A program made the position numbers and the translations under genes. Under the pieces are notes generated by a model. The model saw only the letters and a list, made by a program, of their open reading frames with translations. It searched no databases and was not told the origin of the DNA. From NCBI GenBank assembly GCA_029821735.1, contig JALGSU010000001.1, forward strand, positions 310,001 to 374,000: DNA of 64,000 nucleotides, given 5' to 3'. This DNA is from Candidatus Zipacnadia bacterium (GTDB lineage Bacteria > Armatimonadota > Zipacnadia > Zipacnadales > UBA5352). This document shows, piece by piece, positions 1 to 9,085 of the stretch (position 1 is its first letter; every line of letters begins with the position of its first letter).

Positions 1-1
1 C

Positions 2-3000
2 GCCGAGGACCAGCTCGACCCCGGCATGCACTGGGCGCCGCAGTTCGCGCGGCCGGTCGACAAGCCCGAGCGTGGGCGCATTCCGGTGAACGTCGACTGG
101 GCCGATAACGTGCTGGACTCGGCGCCTGTGACCTTCGGCGTCCCCTTCGGCGATGGAGCCCTGCCCTCCATCGGCAATGCGCGCCTCATCACTGCCGATG
201 GCACCGAAGTCCCCGCGCAGTTTGACCAGATGGCCACCTGGTGGGGCAAAGACGGGCCCGTGCGCTGGGCGCTGGTCAGCGGCACGTTCCAGCGTGACCA
301 GGAGTATTTCATCGAGTATGGCACGGCCGTGCAACGCGCTGACCTCGGCGGGATGACCGTCGAGGAGTCCGACGACTCGATCGTCATCAACACGGGAACC
401 ATGCGCGCGACCATCAGCAAGGCGCGCGCGACGCTCATAGATGAGTGCGCGTTGGACCTCGACGGCGACGGGCAGTTCGGCGTCGATGAGACGCTCATCA
501 CCCCCGAGCTTGCCGCCGCGAACCTGCCGACCGTTGTGGATGGCGAAGGCAACGACTGCCCGGCCTCCGCCGACGGCTTGCAGGTCTCGTTCACCCGGCG
601 GGGCCCGACGCAGACGGTCATCCGTCGCGAGGGCTGGTACACCCGCGATGATGGCACTCGCTACTGCCAGTTCATCACCTACACGTGGTTCGACGCGGGC
701 TCGTCAGGCATCCGCCATGACCACACGTTGGTGGCGGCTTTCGACTCCAAGCAGAACCAGATCCGCGACATCCGCCTGACGGTGCCAGTGACCACTGCCC
801 GTCCGCTGGTCGCGATCTTTGGCGCCACCGAGGAGCCCGTCTCAGCTACGGCTGAGAGGTCAACCGACCGGATCCCATGGGTGAACGCCGAGGACTGTCC
901 GGCGCGTCTGGTGCAGGACGGGCTGGCGCACTTCAGCCTTATCGACGCCAACGGTCAGGTCGCCGACGGCGAGAGCGCGGGCGGCTGGTGCGGCATGAAT
1001 GTGCCGGAGTGGTCAGCTTTCATCGGCATCCGCGACTTCAGTGAACAGTACCCGATGGAGCTTGAGGTCGCCGCCGACGGTCGCCTGATCGCCCACCTCT
1101 GGCCCGCGCATGATGTTGATGCGCTCGACTTCACGCCCTCCAAGGTCATGGGCGATGAATATCCCGGCGATCGAATCTTCTGGCGGAAGTGGTACGAGGG
1201 CGGGCTGGATAAGCACACTCAGGCTTACGGAGTGGGCAAGACCCACAATGTCTGTATCAACTTCTCGGGGACGGGACGGTCACGTATCGCGGCGGGCGGT
1301 GCGACTCGCGCGTTCTGCGTCGCGCCGGTGATCGCCAACGCCGACCCCGCGTATGCCTGCGCTACGGAGGCCTTCGGGCGTGTGCATCCGCCTGACCCCG
1401 AGCGCTTCCCGCATCTGGAGAAGACCATCGACGGCCTGGTTCACCGCAAGTACTGGCTGCGCGACCGCCTCGGCAACTATGGCTGGATCAACTTCGGCGA
1501 CGTGAACTACAACCTGAGCAACGCCGGCGACCCCGAACTCATCACCTACGGTCACTGGCGGCACTGGGCGCAGATGTTCTACGGCGGCCCAAACGCGATG
1601 CCGCTGCTCTACCTGCGCTCGGGACGGCGCGACGCCTGGGATTTCCACCGCGTCAACGCCCGCCATGTCATGGACTTCGACATCTGCCACCTTGACTACG
1701 AGGAGTTTGGCAAGGTGCGCGGCGGGCGCTACGGGGGCGACGGTGGGATATGCCACTATGCCGCGAACATCTACCACCTTGGCTGTGACTGCCACCTGCG
1801 CTTTATGCTCTGGGACTGGTACGCCAACGGCAACCCGCGTGCGTGGGAGGTGGCCGGTGAGTTCATGGACCACTACCTCAAGAACCGCCACGATCCCTAC
1901 CACGCGCGCTACCAGCATCGCATGACTGGCGGGGCGCTCCGCTTCCACTCCGAGGCCTACGAGGCCACCTGGAACCCCCAGCACCTCAGTTGCATGAGGC
2001 AGCACGCCGACACGCTCTACAAAGCGCAGGATGAGCTTGGCTACACCCGCTACGATGATGTCTACATGAACGAGGGCAAGGTCAAGTACTACCAGCTCAC
2101 CGGTGACGAGCGCATGCGGGACCTGTTCCTCAATGACATGCGCACTCTCACCCGCAGGCGCGACGCCGACGTCTTCGCCGACTGCCGTCACACCACCCTC
2201 TGGGGTCTGGCGCACGCCTTCTGGTACACCGGCGACCGCGATTTCCTGCCCTATGCCTCGTGGCAGCTCGAGGTCGCCAAGTCTCGCGTGCCCATCGAGG
2301 GCGAGCCCCACGAGATAGGCTCCGCGGTCTGGACCTTCGAACACGCCTACAACTCCACGCTCGGGAACCAGCTTCCCGTCTTCATGTCCATGATGACTGA
2401 CTCGGGCGATCTGCCACTCGCGGCAGGGCCGTCGGGTAAGAGCAACTGGGCCATCTTCCTGCAGGAGGAACAGGATCAGCCGCTCGACTTGTGGGTTGAG
2501 ACCAAGCTGTGCAACGCCGCGGCAGGCCTGGGAGCGGCCAGCTTCACCAACTCGGCGGAGTGGCTCGCGCGGCTCGAAGGGGAAGACCGACCGCAGTTGC
2601 TTCTGCTCGCCCCCGACGGCACCGAAGTGGCGCGTGTTGACATGGCGACCGGCATCGAGCAGAAGCTCACGCTCGCCGGCGACACTGGCAGGAAGGTTGG
2701 CCTGGTGCATCTCCAGGCCCCAGCTGATGGGCAGACGGGCGTATACACCCTCGTCCCCTCCACCAGCGCGATCCCCCTCTACCTGCAGGTCCACGAGAGC
2801 AACCTGCCCAAGCGCATGCAGCAATGCGGCGACGGGTGGGTCTATGGCGCGTCGCACTACTTCCGCGTTCCCGCCGGGACGGGCGCCTTCTCCATCACTG
2901 TGAAGGCCCTCGCCTTGCGCACGCCGGTGGAGTTCACGGTGCGTGACCAGGATGGCAACGAGAAAGCGCATGTCGAGTGGGCGGTCACCAGCAATTGCCG

Positions 3001-3808
3001 AAACAGCTGGGAGACCATCGATCTCGATGCTGGCGCGCCCGCAGCCGACCAGGTATGGTCCATCAGCGGCATCAAGCCCATGTCCACCTTCATGCGCTTC
3101 GACGGCATTCCGCCCTACGTCGCCGGCTCTCTCGGAGAGGTCTTCGCCTGTGAGGGAAGCGTCGCCCTGCCCGTCATTGAGCAGCCTGAGGGTGACGCGC
3201 TCTACTACGTCGACGGTCCGCCCTCGATGGGCCAGGCGGCCGCACTGCCCGCGGGCGTCGGAGCGAAGATAGCCTCGGCCGATGGTGCCCTGCTCATGAG
3301 CGAGACCGAGGGCACCGTTGAGATGTGGGTCAAGGACTGTCGCCAGCACACCGATTTGAGCAACCGCGCACTGATCCGCTGTGGCGCGCTCAACATCTAC
3401 CGGCGCATCGGCGTTGGCACCTACATCTACATCGGCGGCGGGCATCAGACGGGCTTCGTCCTGCCACATGGCCGCTGGACGCACCTCGCCGCCACCTGGC
3501 GTCCCGACAAGACCGAGGGCAAGCTACAGGTCGCCCTCTACGCCGATGGTGTGCTCATCGGCTCCAGTTTCACCCGCGTCATCGATCCGGAGGCGGGTTG
3601 GCCCGGAACTGAGTTGCTTCTCCCGGCCGACACCACCGGCATGTTCGTTGACGAACTGCGCGTCTCGGACGTCGCCCGCTACAGCGAGAGCTTCGACCGC
3701 CCGGCGGCGCCCTTCGAGGCCGACGAGAACACCGCCGTCCTCTGCCACTTCGACGGCGATGATGCCGCCACGGTCTTCGGCCAGCCGGTGTCATTGATCA
3801 CACCGTAA
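2..3808 (+). CDS. Exo-rhamnogalacturonan-lyase-like protein with C-terminal LamG domain (5' partial)
   Basis: The reading frame is open to the left edge of the window, so the true start and any signal peptide lie outside. The first ~90 visible residues (FGVPFGDGALPS, then VPAQFDQMATW and GPVRWALV) resemble the N-terminal RIFT-barrel of PcRGLX-type exo-rhamnogalacturonan lyases. A beta-sandwich and a helical toroid rich in His/Trp/Tyr follow (about residues 400-800, for example HWAQMFYGG and HYAANIYHLGCDCHL). The last ~170 residues (GTVEMWVK, GRWTHLAATWRPD, FVDELRVSDVARY) form a LamG/concanavalin-like lectin domain. Probable role: extracellular lyase or hydrolase acting on acidic plant polysaccharide. 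It lies 63 bases upstream of a sulfatase, in an island of degradation genes. The family assignment comes from motif recall; substrate is inferred. Confidence 0.7.
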   Translation, partial: AEDQLDPGMHWAPQFARPVDKPERGRIPVNVDWADNVLDSAPVTFGVPFGDGALPSIGNARLITADGTEVPAQFDQMATWWGKDGPVRWALVSGTFQRDQEYFIEYGTAVQRADLGGMTVEESDDSIVINTGTMRATISKARATLIDECALDLDGDGQFGVDETLITPELAAANLPTVVDGEGNDCPASADGLQVSFTRRGPTQTVIRREGWYTRDDGTRYCQFITYTWFDAGSSGIRHDHTLVAAFDSKQNQIRDIRLTVPVTTARPLVAIFGATEEPVSATAERSTDRIPWVNAEDCPARLVQDGLAHFSLIDANGQVADGESAGGWCGMNVPEWSAFIGIRDFSEQYPMELEVAADGRLIAHLWPAHDVDALDFTPSKVMGDEYPGDRIFWRKWYEGGLDKHTQAYGVGKTHNVCINFSGTGRSRIAAGGATRAFCVAPVIANADPAYACATEAFGRVHPPDPERFPHLEKTIDGLVHRKYWLRDRLGNYGWINFGDVNYNLSNAGDPELITYGHWRHWAQMFYGGPNAMPLLYLRSGRRDAWDFHRVNARHVMDFDICHLDYEEFGKVRGGRYGGDGGICHYAANIYHLGCDCHLRFMLWDWYANGNPRAWEVAGEFMDHYLKNRHDPYHARYQHRMTGGALRFHSEAYEATWNPQHLSCMRQHADTLYKAQDELGYTRYDDVYMNEGKVKYYQLTGDERMRDLFLNDMRTLTRRRDADVFADCRHTTLWGLAHAFWYTGDRDFLPYASWQLEVAKSRVPIEGEPHEIGSAVWTFEHAYNSTLGNQLPVFMSMMTDSGDLPLAAGPSGKSNWAIFLQEEQDQPLDLWVETKLCNAAAGLGAASFTNSAEWLARLEGEDRPQLLLLAPDGTEVARVDMATGIEQKLTLAGDTGRKVGLVHLQAPADGQTGVYTLVPSTSAIPLYLQVHESNLPKRMQQCGDGWVYGASHYFRVPAGTGAFSITVKALALRTPVEFTVRDQDGNEKAHVEWAVTSNCRNSWETIDLDAGAPAADQVWSISGIKPMSTFMRFDGIPPYVAGSLGEVFACEGSVALPVIEQPEGDALYYVDGPPSMGQAAALPAGVGAKIASADGALLMSETEGTVEMWVKDCRQHTDLSNRALIRCGALNIYRRIGVGTYIYIGGGHQTGFVLPHGRWTHLAATWRPDKTEGKLQVALYADGVLIGSSFTRVIDPEAGWPGTELLLPADTTGMFVDELRVSDVARYSESFDRPAAPFEADENTAVLCHFDGDDAATVFGQPVSLITP

Positions 3809-3871
3809 GGTGTAGCCTTGTAGCGCACCAGCCGTTGCATCAAACAAGATCCGAACGGAGGCACAACGCAC

Positions 3872-5173
3872 ATGCCAAGCCCAAGCCACAATTCCAGACC
3901 CAACATCGTGTTCGTCATCTGCCATGATCTCGGCCAGTACATCGGCGCCCTCGGCGCCCCGATCGAGACACCCAACATCGATGCTCTGGCTGGCGACGGC
4001 GTGCTGTTCTCAAACTACGCATGCACCGCCGCTTCCTGCTCGCCCAGCCGCGGCTCCATCATGACTGGCCGCTACCCGCACAACAACGGCCTCGTTGGCC
4101 TTGCGCACATCGGCTGGGAGATAGGCGCCAACGAAGTCACCACACCCATGTACCTCAACCGCGCCGGCTACTCCACCAACCTGATCGCCCACCAGCACGA
4201 GCACAACGAGGCCGCGCGCCTGGGCTACCAGAACATCAACCCCTGTAAGCATGACGCGCGCACCGTCGCCGATAACGTATGCGAGTTCTTCAATACGGTC
4301 GATGGTGACGAGCCGTTCTTCATCTCCGCAGGCATCGGCGAACCTCACCGGCCCTACGAGGTGGAGGGATACGATCGCGACGACGAGGCCACTCTCGAGG
4401 TGCTCCCATACCTGCCGGATCGCCCGGGCATCCGCGAGGACCTCGCTGGCCTGCACGGGCTCATCTGGCGCCTCGACGAGGCCGTAGGCACCATGCGCCA
4501 GGGCCTCGCGGACAGCGGTCTCGAGGACAACACCGTCTTCGTCTTCACCACTGACCATGGCATCGCAATGCCGCGCGCCAAAGGCACCTGCTATGATCCG
4601 GGCATCATGACCTCACTGATCTGGCGCTGGCCCGGGCACTTTGAGGGCGGGCGCGTGCAGAACGAACTGCTCACTAATTGCGACACGCTCCCGACCATTC
4701 TCGACCTCGCTGGTGTGCAGCCGCCTGATTGTCTTGACGGTCGCAGCTACCTCGGCCTGCTCGATCAGGACGACTACGAGCCGCGTGAGGACATCTTCGC
4801 CGAGATGACCTGGCACGACAAGTACAACCCAATGCGCGCGGTTCGCACCAACGACTTCAAGTATGTCCGCAACTTCGGTGACCGCCCGCTCGTGTATCTG
4901 CCATACGACATCTACCAGGCCCCCGCCGGCCAGGAGATGAAGGACGAGTTCTACGCATCGCGCCGTCCTGAAGAGGAGCTCTACGACCTGGCCAAGGACC
5001 CGCTGGAGATGAACAACGTCATTGACGACCCCGTCTACGCCGACACGGCCTGGACGCTTCGCACGCGTGTGCAAAACTGGATGGTCGAGTCCAACGATCC
5101 GCTGCTGTACGGTGACTGGCCACCCGCCAAGCTTCAGCGCGAGCGCGGGCAGGAGCGCCCCACCGACAACTGA
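3872..5173 (+). CDS. Type I sulfatase (arylsulfatase / N-sulfoglucosamine sulfohydrolase-like)
   Basis: A 433-residue alkaline-phosphatase-fold sulfatase. The N-terminal metal-binding stretch NIVFVICHDLG (residues 11-21) precedes the maturation motif CSPSRGSIMTGRYPHNNG starting at Cys56, the residue that would be converted to formylglycine. FVFTTDHGIAMPRAKGTCYDPG supplies the second metal-site Asp-His and Lys of the family (quoted as FTTDHG and AKGTCYDPG). The C-terminal DPLEMNN is typical of these enzymes. There is no signal peptide, which is unusual in an island of secreted enzymes and suggests desulfation of imported fragments in the cytoplasm, or an unrecognised export route. The ATG has a GGAGG ten bases upstream. 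No anaerobic or aerobic sulfatase-maturing enzyme is encoded in the window. Confidence 0.9.
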   Translation: MPSPSHNSRPNIVFVICHDLGQYIGALGAPIETPNIDALAGDGVLFSNYACTAASCSPSRGSIMTGRYPHNNGLVGLAHIGWEIGANEVTTPMYLNRAGYSTNLIAHQHEHNEAARLGYQNINPCKHDARTVADNVCEFFNTVDGDEPFFISAGIGEPHRPYEVEGYDRDDEATLEVLPYLPDRPGIREDLAGLHGLIWRLDEAVGTMRQGLADSGLEDNTVFVFTTDHGIAMPRAKGTCYDPGIMTSLIWRWPGHFEGGRVQNELLTNCDTLPTILDLAGVQPPDCLDGRSYLGLLDQDDYEPREDIFAEMTWHDKYNPMRAVRTNDFKYVRNFGDRPLVYLPYDIYQAPAGQEMKDEFYASRRPEEELYDLAKDPLEMNNVIDDPVYADTAWTLRTRVQNWMVESNDPLLYGDWPPAKLQRERGQERPTDN

Positions 5174-5197
5174 TATTTCCGCGAGGGAGGCGGTACC

Positions 5198-5746
5198 GTG
5201 CTGCTTGAGACCATCAAGTCGCCCGGCATCGCACACCTGTCTTACCTCGTTGGCGACGGCCGCAGCGCCGCTGTCATCGACCCGCGCCGTGACTGGCAGG
5301 TATACGTGGAGATCGCCAGCCGCGCGGGCATGCAAATCACGCACATCTTCGAGACCCACCGCAATGAGGATTACGCGATCGGCATCTATGCTCTGCGCTC
5401 GGCGGGCCTTGTGGAGCTTGAGGTCCGCCCTGCTGGAGTGGGGCGCAACGTCATCGGTGGCCTGATCTTCGGTGTCGGCATGGCCTTGCTGGGCTGGTGT
5501 CCCGGCACCGCTGTTGGCGCTCTGGGCGAGGGCCGGCTGGACGCGCTGGTCGGGCTCGCGGGCATGGTCGTCGGAGGCATGCTCTTCGCGCAGGTCTATC
5601 CGGACGCGAAGAGAATCTATAGATTGGGTCACATAGGCGAGCGAACCTGGTGGCAGATGCTCGGCATCAACCCGTGGCTTTTCATCGTGCCCGTATGCGT
5701 TGCTTTGGGCGCGTTGATGTGGTGGTTTGAGCGAGTCGGTCTGTAG
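5198..5746 (+). CDS. Chimeric protein: truncated MBL-fold (persulfide-dioxygenase-like) N-terminus fused to YeeE/YedE membrane domain
   Basis: A 182-residue protein starting at GTG behind a GAGGGAGG ribosome site. Residues 1-60 (LLETIKSPGIAHLSYLVG, AAVIDPRRDW, ITHIFETHRNEDY) match only the beginning of persulfide-dioxygenase-like MBL-fold proteins and stop right after the HRNEDY motif that replaces HxHxDH. From about residue 66 it becomes the second half of a YeeE/YedE (DUF6691-type) sulfur-compound transporter: GRNVIGGLIFGVGMALL, GWCPGTAVGALGEG (Cys101), then further hydrophobic segments. MBL enzymes and YeeE genes are often neighbours, so an in-frame deletion joining them is the simplest origin. 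The N-part cannot be a complete hydrolase. A role in thiosulfate or sulfur uptake is possible; the gene may equally be a decaying remnant. Confidence 0.75.
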   Translation: MLLETIKSPGIAHLSYLVGDGRSAAVIDPRRDWQVYVEIASRAGMQITHIFETHRNEDYAIGIYALRSAGLVELEVRPAGVGRNVIGGLIFGVGMALLGWCPGTAVGALGEGRLDALVGLAGMVVGGMLFAQVYPDAKRIYRLGHIGERTWWQMLGINPWLFIVPVCVALGALMWWFERVGL

Positions 5747-5773
5747 CGCGAATGGGCGTGGAGGTGCATACAG

Positions 5774-6376
5774 ATGGCTTCGGCGAGCCGGTGGTTGGTC
5801 GTGCTAGTGATGGTTGTGCACACGGTGTGCCTGGGTGGCTGTCCGGGCGAGCAGGAGGCGGTCGAGGTCTCGGCTCAACACGAGGTGCCGCCGGAGGAGG
5901 GGAGAGCCATGGGATGGACGATCACGTCTGGCGCGTTCAAGGACGGTGCGGAGATGCGCCGGAAGTACACGGGCGAGGGCAAGGACGTTTCCCCGCCCAT
6001 CGACTTTGGCGAGGTGCCGATGGGCGCCACGGAACTCGCGCTGATATGCGTCGACCCCGACGCAGCCGGGAGCGAGTGGACCCACTGGGTGCTCTACGGG
6101 CTCGCTGCGGACACTGCGGAATTGCCCGAGGGCTTGATCGCTAAGTCGAAGATAAACAATCCCGCCTGCCTGCAGGGACTGAACAACTGGTCGGAGCTGG
6201 GATACCGTGGGCCCATGCCCCCGCCCGGCAGCGGGACACACCACTACGAGTTCACCGTCTACGCGCTCAGCGGCCCCACAGAACTTGAGCCGGGAGCGAC
6301 CCGACGTGAGTTGACCCAGGCCATGCACGGCCTCATCATCGACGAGGCCACACTCACTGGCACCTACTCACGATAG
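5774..6376 (+). CDS. PEBP/YbhB-family (Raf kinase inhibitor-like) lipoprotein
   Basis: A 200-residue protein with an N-terminal hydrophobic stretch ending in the lipobox LGGC (Cys23), so it is probably a lipoprotein processed by the Lgt and LspA enzymes encoded elsewhere in the window. The mature part is a phosphatidylethanolamine-binding-protein fold: DPDAAGSEWTHWVLYGL (from residue 94) and YRGPMPPPGSGTHHYEF (from residue 144) are the two conserved ligand-pocket motifs. Bacterial members have no settled function. The start ATG follows GGAGGTG at a good distance. It sits between the sulfatase/YeeE genes and a heparinase-type gene without an obvious functional link. Confidence 0.9.
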   Translation: MASASRWLVVLVMVVHTVCLGGCPGEQEAVEVSAQHEVPPEEGRAMGWTITSGAFKDGAEMRRKYTGEGKDVSPPIDFGEVPMGATELALICVDPDAAGSEWTHWVLYGLAADTAELPEGLIAKSKINNPACLQGLNNWSELGYRGPMPPPGSGTHHYEFTVYALSGPTELEPGATRRELTQAMHGLIIDEATLTGTYSR

Positions 6377-6417
6377 GCGGCGCCCCCAACCGCCAACGCA
6401 ACAGGGCAGGTGTAGAT

Positions 6418-9081
6418 ATGAAGCGCTGGTTCTCAGCGGCCGTCGCGCTGTTTGCCGTCACCGTATGTCTCGCCCAGGACGACTTAGTCTTCGAGGACTT
6501 CGAGGCCGCCGATGCGTGGGGCGGCTTTGAGATCTCAGCCGACCAGGCCTGGTCGGGCGACACCGCTGCTCTGTGGCGCGACATGCCCGCGACCCCTCGC
6601 GTCGGCAACTCCGACATCCCCCACGACTGGTCCGCCTGGTCTGCCTTCACCTTCCGGGTCCACAACGACAAGCCCGTGCCGACCGCTTTCATGTGCATAA
6701 TCACCTCTGAGAACCCGGACACCGAAGGTCCCGACTACTGGGGCGTTAAGATACCCCTGAACTTCACGGGATGGAAGATGTTCGGTCTGCTGATCCGACC
6801 TGGCGGCGGCGCGCGCAGCCCGCGTGGTTGGGACCAGATCGACAACATCACATTCACGGCGTCCGGCTGGGACAACACTCCTCATCCTGAGGCGGTGGTC
6901 TACATCGACGAACTGCGACTCACCAATCGCATCGGGGGCGTCGGCCCGGGCCTCGACGACGCGCAGTTCTATGGCATGTTGCGCGATGACATCGACGCGC
7001 TGACGCCAGTGCGTGAGGCCGCCGCCGCGGAGGACTACGATCTCGCCGCCGAGGCGCTGCTGGCGTACATGCGCGCGCGAGAGACCCCCGTGCACAAGTT
7101 CGACTGGCACGAGTGGGACAAGCAGCGCAACCCGAAGTACAACACCGCCAAGGCCGACACGATCATCACTCACGTCGTCAACTGGTTCGGTCGCGAGGCC
7201 GATCTCGGGCCTGACATAGACTGGTCGACGAACGGCTTTGACCGTGATGAGCCCGAGTACACTCCCGAATGGACTTACCAGCTCAATCGGTTCAGCAACT
7301 GGGTGACGCTCGGCCGCGCATACTGGGCGACCGGTGACGAGAAATACGCCGAGGAGTTCATCACTCAGATGCTCGACTGGATCAGCGACCAGCCGCCGCC
7401 CGATCTCGGAAACCCGAACACTTCCCCCTGCTGGCGCACGATCGAGCAGGGCATACGCACTGCCGGTTCGTGGATGGACGCCTACCACTACTTCCTCGGC
7501 TCCCCGTCCATGACTCCGCAGGCGCACGCCACCTTCCTCAAGTCATTCGTTGACCACGCCCGCACCCTCACCCGCATGACCGTCGACTTCCCCGAACATG
7601 GCGGCAACTGGGTCACCATGGAGTGCAATGGTCTCGCGCATATCGGCGTGATGTTCCCCGAGTTCACCGATGCCGAGCGCTGGCGACAGGTCGCCTACGG
7701 TCGCATGCTCATGGAGCTCGACCGTCAGGTCTACGCCGACGGCGCCCAGCACGAACTCTCCACCGGCTACCACCAGGTCTCGCGCGGGAACTTCATGCGC
7801 GCTCTTGAGCCCGCTCAGCGTAATGACGTGGACGTCCCCGCCGAGTATCTCGCCAAACTCAAGCGCATGTACTGGTACAACCTGTACGCAATGAAGCCTG
7901 ACCTGCGCCTGCCTCCGCTCAACGACTCTGGCGATACCGGCGTGCAGGGCACGCTGCGAGAGGCCCACGATACCTGGGGTGACGAGCAGTTCCTCTGGGG
8001 CGCCACCGCTGGCGCCGAGGGCAAACCGCTCGACTTCACCTCATATTTCTTCCCATGGGCTGGCTGGGCGATCATGCGTAGCGGCTGGGAAACCGATGAC
8101 CGCTATCTGATGTTCGAGGTCGGGCCTTTCGGCACTGGCCACCAGCATGAGGACAAGCTGGGTCTCTACCTTCACAGCCACGGTCGCACGCTGCTCACTG
8201 AAGCCGGCACGTACACCTACGATCGCTCGAAGTGGCGCCGCTACGCGCTGGCCACGCCCTCCCACAACACGATCATGGTCGACGGCCTCGGCCAGCACCG
8301 GCGGGGCCTGAAAGAGACATACCAGTCCACCGAGCCGATGGCTGGTTGCTGGGAGACGAACGATGTCTTCGACTGGGCGCGCGGCACATATGACAAAGGT
8401 TACGGGCCGCGCGTCGGCGATGATGGTAAGTCCCTCGGTCGCGAGAACGACATCACCGACGTGACCCACGAGCGCGCAGTAATCTTCGTGCGCCCCGACT
8501 ACTACCTTGTCATCGACCGCATGCTCGGCGATGGGGGGGAGCCGCACCTATACTCGAACCTGTTCCACTTCGACGCCGACGAAGCGATCGTGGATGACGC
8601 GACCATGACCGTCACCAGCGCACAGGCCGACTCGCCCAACCTGACGCTCGTGCCGCTCGCGACCGATGGCCTCTCGCTGCGCATGGTGAAGGGCCAGGAG
8701 GACCCCGTGCAGGGCTGGATCCCGCGCCAGAAGCACAGGCCCGTTCCCACCGCCATTTACGAGAAGACCGGGGCTGCGCCGGAACTCTTCGTGACCGTGA
8801 TGCTGCCCCACCCGACGCCCGACGTTCCTCAACTGCAGGCCGAACTGGTCGCCGACGACGGCTCGATGATTGGCGTGCGCGTCACTACTGAGGACGGCGA
8901 GGATGTCATACTCTACGCTTTCGACGGTCCGGTCGATATGCAGGCTGCAGGCGTGTCGGCCAACGCCCAGCTTGTGGTGGTCCGCCGATCTGCTACCGGC
9001 GACGTGCAGGCTGGTGTGATGGGCGGCACCGACGTCCGCGTGGACGGGCAGCCCATCGCTCCAGGCAATCAGGGAGGCTGA
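6418..9081 (+). CDS. Secreted heparinase II/III family polysaccharide lyase
   Basis: An 887-residue protein with a signal peptide (MKRWFSAAVALFAVTVCLAQ). Residues ~20-170 form a beta-rich carbohydrate-binding-like module (FEDFEAADAWGG, PHPEAVVYIDELRL). Residues ~190-520 are an alpha-toroid with GGNWVTMECNGLAHIG and QHELSTGYHQV, which supply the Asn/His/Tyr pocket seen in PL12/15/17/21-type lyases. Residues ~540-760 are the heparinase II/III beta-sandwich, with GTGHQHEDKLGLYLHSHGR and ATPSHNTIMVDG. It should cleave uronate-containing polysaccharide by beta-elimination outside the cytoplasm. It is followed after four bases by the DUF6250-like gene, implying co-transcription. The exact substrate (alginate, heparin-like or other) cannot be told from the sequence. 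Confidence 0.88.
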   Translation: MKRWFSAAVALFAVTVCLAQDDLVFEDFEAADAWGGFEISADQAWSGDTAALWRDMPATPRVGNSDIPHDWSAWSAFTFRVHNDKPVPTAFMCIITSENPDTEGPDYWGVKIPLNFTGWKMFGLLIRPGGGARSPRGWDQIDNITFTASGWDNTPHPEAVVYIDELRLTNRIGGVGPGLDDAQFYGMLRDDIDALTPVREAAAAEDYDLAAEALLAYMRARETPVHKFDWHEWDKQRNPKYNTAKADTIITHVVNWFGREADLGPDIDWSTNGFDRDEPEYTPEWTYQLNRFSNWVTLGRAYWATGDEKYAEEFITQMLDWISDQPPPDLGNPNTSPCWRTIEQGIRTAGSWMDAYHYFLGSPSMTPQAHATFLKSFVDHARTLTRMTVDFPEHGGNWVTMECNGLAHIGVMFPEFTDAERWRQVAYGRMLMELDRQVYADGAQHELSTGYHQVSRGNFMRALEPAQRNDVDVPAEYLAKLKRMYWYNLYAMKPDLRLPPLNDSGDTGVQGTLREAHDTWGDEQFLWGATAGAEGKPLDFTSYFFPWAGWAIMRSGWETDDRYLMFEVGPFGTGHQHEDKLGLYLHSHGRTLLTEAGTYTYDRSKWRRYALATPSHNTIMVDGLGQHRRGLKETYQSTEPMAGCWETNDVFDWARGTYDKGYGPRVGDDGKSLGRENDITDVTHERAVIFVRPDYYLVIDRMLGDGGEPHLYSNLFHFDADEAIVDDATMTVTSAQADSPNLTLVPLATDGLSLRMVKGQEDPVQGWIPRQKHRPVPTAIYEKTGAAPELFVTVMLPHPTPDVPQLQAELVADDGSMIGVRVTTEDGEDVILYAFDGPVDMQAAGVSANAQLVVVRRSATGDVQAGVMGGTDVRVDGQPIAPGNQGG

Positions 9082-9085
9082 ACCG

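Noticed and set aside
1280..3484. 734-codon open frame on the - strand opposite the lyase-like gene
   Set aside because: It is the antisense shadow of a strongly recognisable + strand protein; GC-rich codon bias generates such frames, and its translation has no domain pattern.
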